DNA from: Bin80 sp965116685
GTDB taxonomy: Bacteria; Bacteroidota; Rhodothermia; Rhodothermales; Bin80
Direction: 5' to 3'
Length of the DNA stretch: 64,000 bases
Assembly: GCA_965116685.1 (NCBI GenBank)
Contig: OZ220707.1
Span: 1,364,001 to 1,428,000 of the forward strand
Below the pieces are notes generated by a model. The model was not told the DNA's origin. It ran no database searches and saw only the letters and a list, made by a program, of their open reading frames with translations. A program made the position numbers and the translations under genes. Below, in pieces: positions 62,763-64,000 of this stretch (positions are counted from its first letter, which is position 1; each line of letters begins with the position of its first letter).

Positions 62763-62902
62763 TCCTCCGAACGTTTGGAACTTGTGGAAAGGCAGAACCT
62801 GGGGAAGGCGCTGAATTGCGCCGGTCGTGCAGAGGTGGTGGGTCAACCTGGAAGACTGCAGAGACCAATTCCCCAGATCCCAGCTCCGCAAACGTGGACT
62901 TC

Positions 62903-62918
62903 GTTCCCTGCAGGGAAC
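62903..62918. repeat. 16-bp perfect palindrome inside the transposon tail
   Basis: GTTCCCTGCAGGGAAC is its own reverse complement. It lies 140 bp after the transposase stop in otherwise non-coding DNA within the element. It may be a protein-binding site or a hairpin. Confidence 0.6.
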
Positions 62919-63295
62919 GCTCACGCCTCAGATGAAACGACTCATAAACGGATCCATGGTAAGAAGTGCAAAAAATGAACGCTTTCAGGAAAAATAAATT
63001 ATGTCAAGTATTGTATTTGAGTAACAGGTAGGGGTAGGAGGGCAGGTTCAAAGGACAAAAGGCACCGGGGAAGAATGGCAAACGCCTACAAGCCGGGTAA
63101 CGTCGGAGCGTCTGTTATCTGCACATGCATAAGTGAAGGGGCCGTCCAATTGACGGAGTTATCTGGGCGTAACCAGGCCGGACAACACGCCATGCGAGGG
63201 TTGAGATGTTGCTGGGGAAGTGCATCCTTGGCGTTACAGGATATCCAACTATCAAAGCATAGCGATCCGAGCGCGAGCCGCATGATCCACCTGGA

Positions 63296-63328
63296 GAGCC
63301 GGGTGCGGGAAACCCGCACGCCCGGTTC
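63296..63328 (+). ncRNA. Group II intron domain V (intron remnant or ORF-less intron)
   Basis: The hairpin GAGCCGGG / CCCGGTTC, then TGCGGG / CCCGCA, closed by a GAAA tetraloop, with a two-base CG bulge on the 3' side and the AGC triad near the 5' base, is the canonical catalytic domain V. No reverse-transcriptase gene is in the window. Sequence upstream (63050-63295), next to the transposon, could be other intron domains; domain VI would lie just downstream (63329-63375) but was not folded. Confidence 0.75.
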
Positions 63329-63498
63329 GGAGAGCAGGGAGTGGAAACGGACTTAAGGCGCAATGAACGGGAAACAGAGGGAGGGAAAACAATGAGTACT
63401 CCCGATCCTAAGAGCACCGCGCCACTCCCTGACTCTACATAAACGTCCGAGCAAGGGGCACACGATGTGCCTGCGGGCATCCTCCAGACCTGTGCCCC

Positions 63499-63699
63499 TT
63501 ACCGCAAAGGGTAGATGGTCTTTCTAGACACACCAATCTCAAGCATTAGCTTCTGGTACCGCTTGGGTAACGGACCCACTTGCTTTTCAAGCCAAGGAAA
63601 CAGTTTCTGTTGGCAGATAATATAATGTCCTCGTATCTTACCGGTAAAGGGTACGGAAACCTCCATTTTTTGTTGGAAGTTGGAATATTCTGAAGACAC
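63499..63699 (-). pseudogene. N-terminal fragment of a transposase
   Basis: The minus-strand frame reads VSVPFTGKIRGHYIICQQKLFPWLEKQVGPLPKRYQKL, which I associate with the N-terminus of a group of DDE transposases. It then stops after about 20 further residues, with no catalytic domain. Another frame upstream (63546-63809) is probably chance. Confidence 0.4.
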
Positions 63700-63883
63700 G
63701 AAATGTAGAAGTTTCCGCCCCTTGCTTTTAGATCTACGGGGACATATTTCTGTGCTTTCAAAAAACGCGAATCAATGACCCATCTTGTTCCCCAATCCAG
63801 ATCCATCAACGATAATCAAAGACCCAAAAGGTCAAGATTTTTCAAAAAATACCCCAATTCGGAGGCTTTGCAATAGGCTCAAC

Positions 63884-64000
63884 ATGAGAGAACATTGTAT
63901 CCTTATGCGTTGCATGATCCTGACCGTAGTAATGGTTCTACCCAGACTGCTGTATCCGACGGTTCTTTACTCGCAGCCATACGGGGTCAGCGACCAGGGA
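63884..64000 (+). CDS. Start of a secreted-protein gene, cut by the window end
   Basis: ATG 63884 opens a frame without stop to the last base (39 codons). It reads MREHCILMRCMILTVVMVLP then RLLYPTVLYSQPYGV, a typical Sec signal peptide with cleavage around YSQ. In-frame ATGs at 63905 and 63914 are alternative starts. The protein itself lies beyond the window. Confidence 0.45.
   Translation, partial: MREHCILMRCMILTVVMVLPRLLYPTVLYSQPYGVSDQG

Larger units (their letters stand above)
60438..63032 (+). mobile_element. IS4/Tn5-like transposon encoding a DruA-transposase fusion
   Basis: About 2.6 kb. The left end 60438-60468 and the right end 63002-63032 (as reverse complement) agree at about 23 of 31 positions: both start CCTACCTGTT and both include CTTGACA. 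One large transposase gene fills most of the element; about 240 bp of non-coding DNA follows it. No target-site duplication could be recognised, so the outer limit may be a few bases off. Confidence 0.7.

Noticed and set aside
63075..63356. 93-codon plus-strand frame
   Set aside because: It runs through the group II intron domain V, so it is structural RNA sequence rather than protein-coding.

Overview
The window looks like part of a chromosome from a marine-type member of the Bacteroidota/Rhodothermota side of the tree (Rhodothermota is my best guess, possibly a host-associated lineage rich in insertion sequences). The support is indirect: TonB-dependent receptors with a carboxypeptidase-like N-terminal domain paired with DUF4249 lipoproteins, a secreted enzyme ending in a Por/T9SS-type sorting domain, many lipoprotein signal peptides, few recognisable Shine-Dalgarno sites, and Planctomycetes-like PSD1/DUF1501 gene pairs. 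Housekeeping genes (gyrA, thrA-dapB-dapA, a tRNA-Ala and a probable SRP RNA) sit in the middle; accessory DNA lies on both sides.

Layout. 0-4.2 kb: patatin-like phospholipase, a decayed IS110-type transposase, a small membrane protein and a secreted aldose 1-epimerase. 4.5-14.25 kb: thirteen co-directional, mostly overlapping genes that combine a chaperone-usher-type surface-fibre locus (three DUF4402-like subunits, PapD-like chaperone, short usher) with an ExbB/ExbD/ExbD/TonB-like proton-channel module and a repeat-rich lipoprotein. This is the most unusual system in the window. 14.3-18.5 kb: TnpB remnant, a secreted alpha/beta hydrolase, a GH113-like lipoprotein and a PLP enzyme. 18.7-28.2 kb: gyrA, a DUF262 + HEPN two-gene module (probable defence or toxin system), the lysine/threonine branch operon thrA-dapB-dapA, and tRNA-Ala(GGC). 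28.7-32.1 kb: SRP RNA and two arylsulfotransferase-like secreted proteins.

32.2-34.7 kb holds a sulfatase relic, a complete insertion sequence with perfect 21-bp terminal repeats and an IS21-like terminus. 34.7-43.6 kb (minus strand) carries two paralogous TonB receptor/DUF4249 pairs and two hypothetical envelope proteins. 43.9-60.3 kb (minus strand) is one long overlapping operon: three PSD1-cytochrome/DUF1501 pairs, a DUF2231-cytochrome c-LRR membrane protein and a sulfatase, plausibly for breakdown of a sulfated glycan with electron-transfer chemistry at the envelope. The right end (60.4-64.0 kb) is mobile DNA: a transposon whose single transposase fuses a DruA-like (DUF4338) domain to an IS4/Tn5-type DDE domain, a group II intron domain V, a transposase fragment, and the start of a secreted-protein gene cut by the window edge.

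All assignments come from reading the sequence and from memory of protein families; no database search was run.
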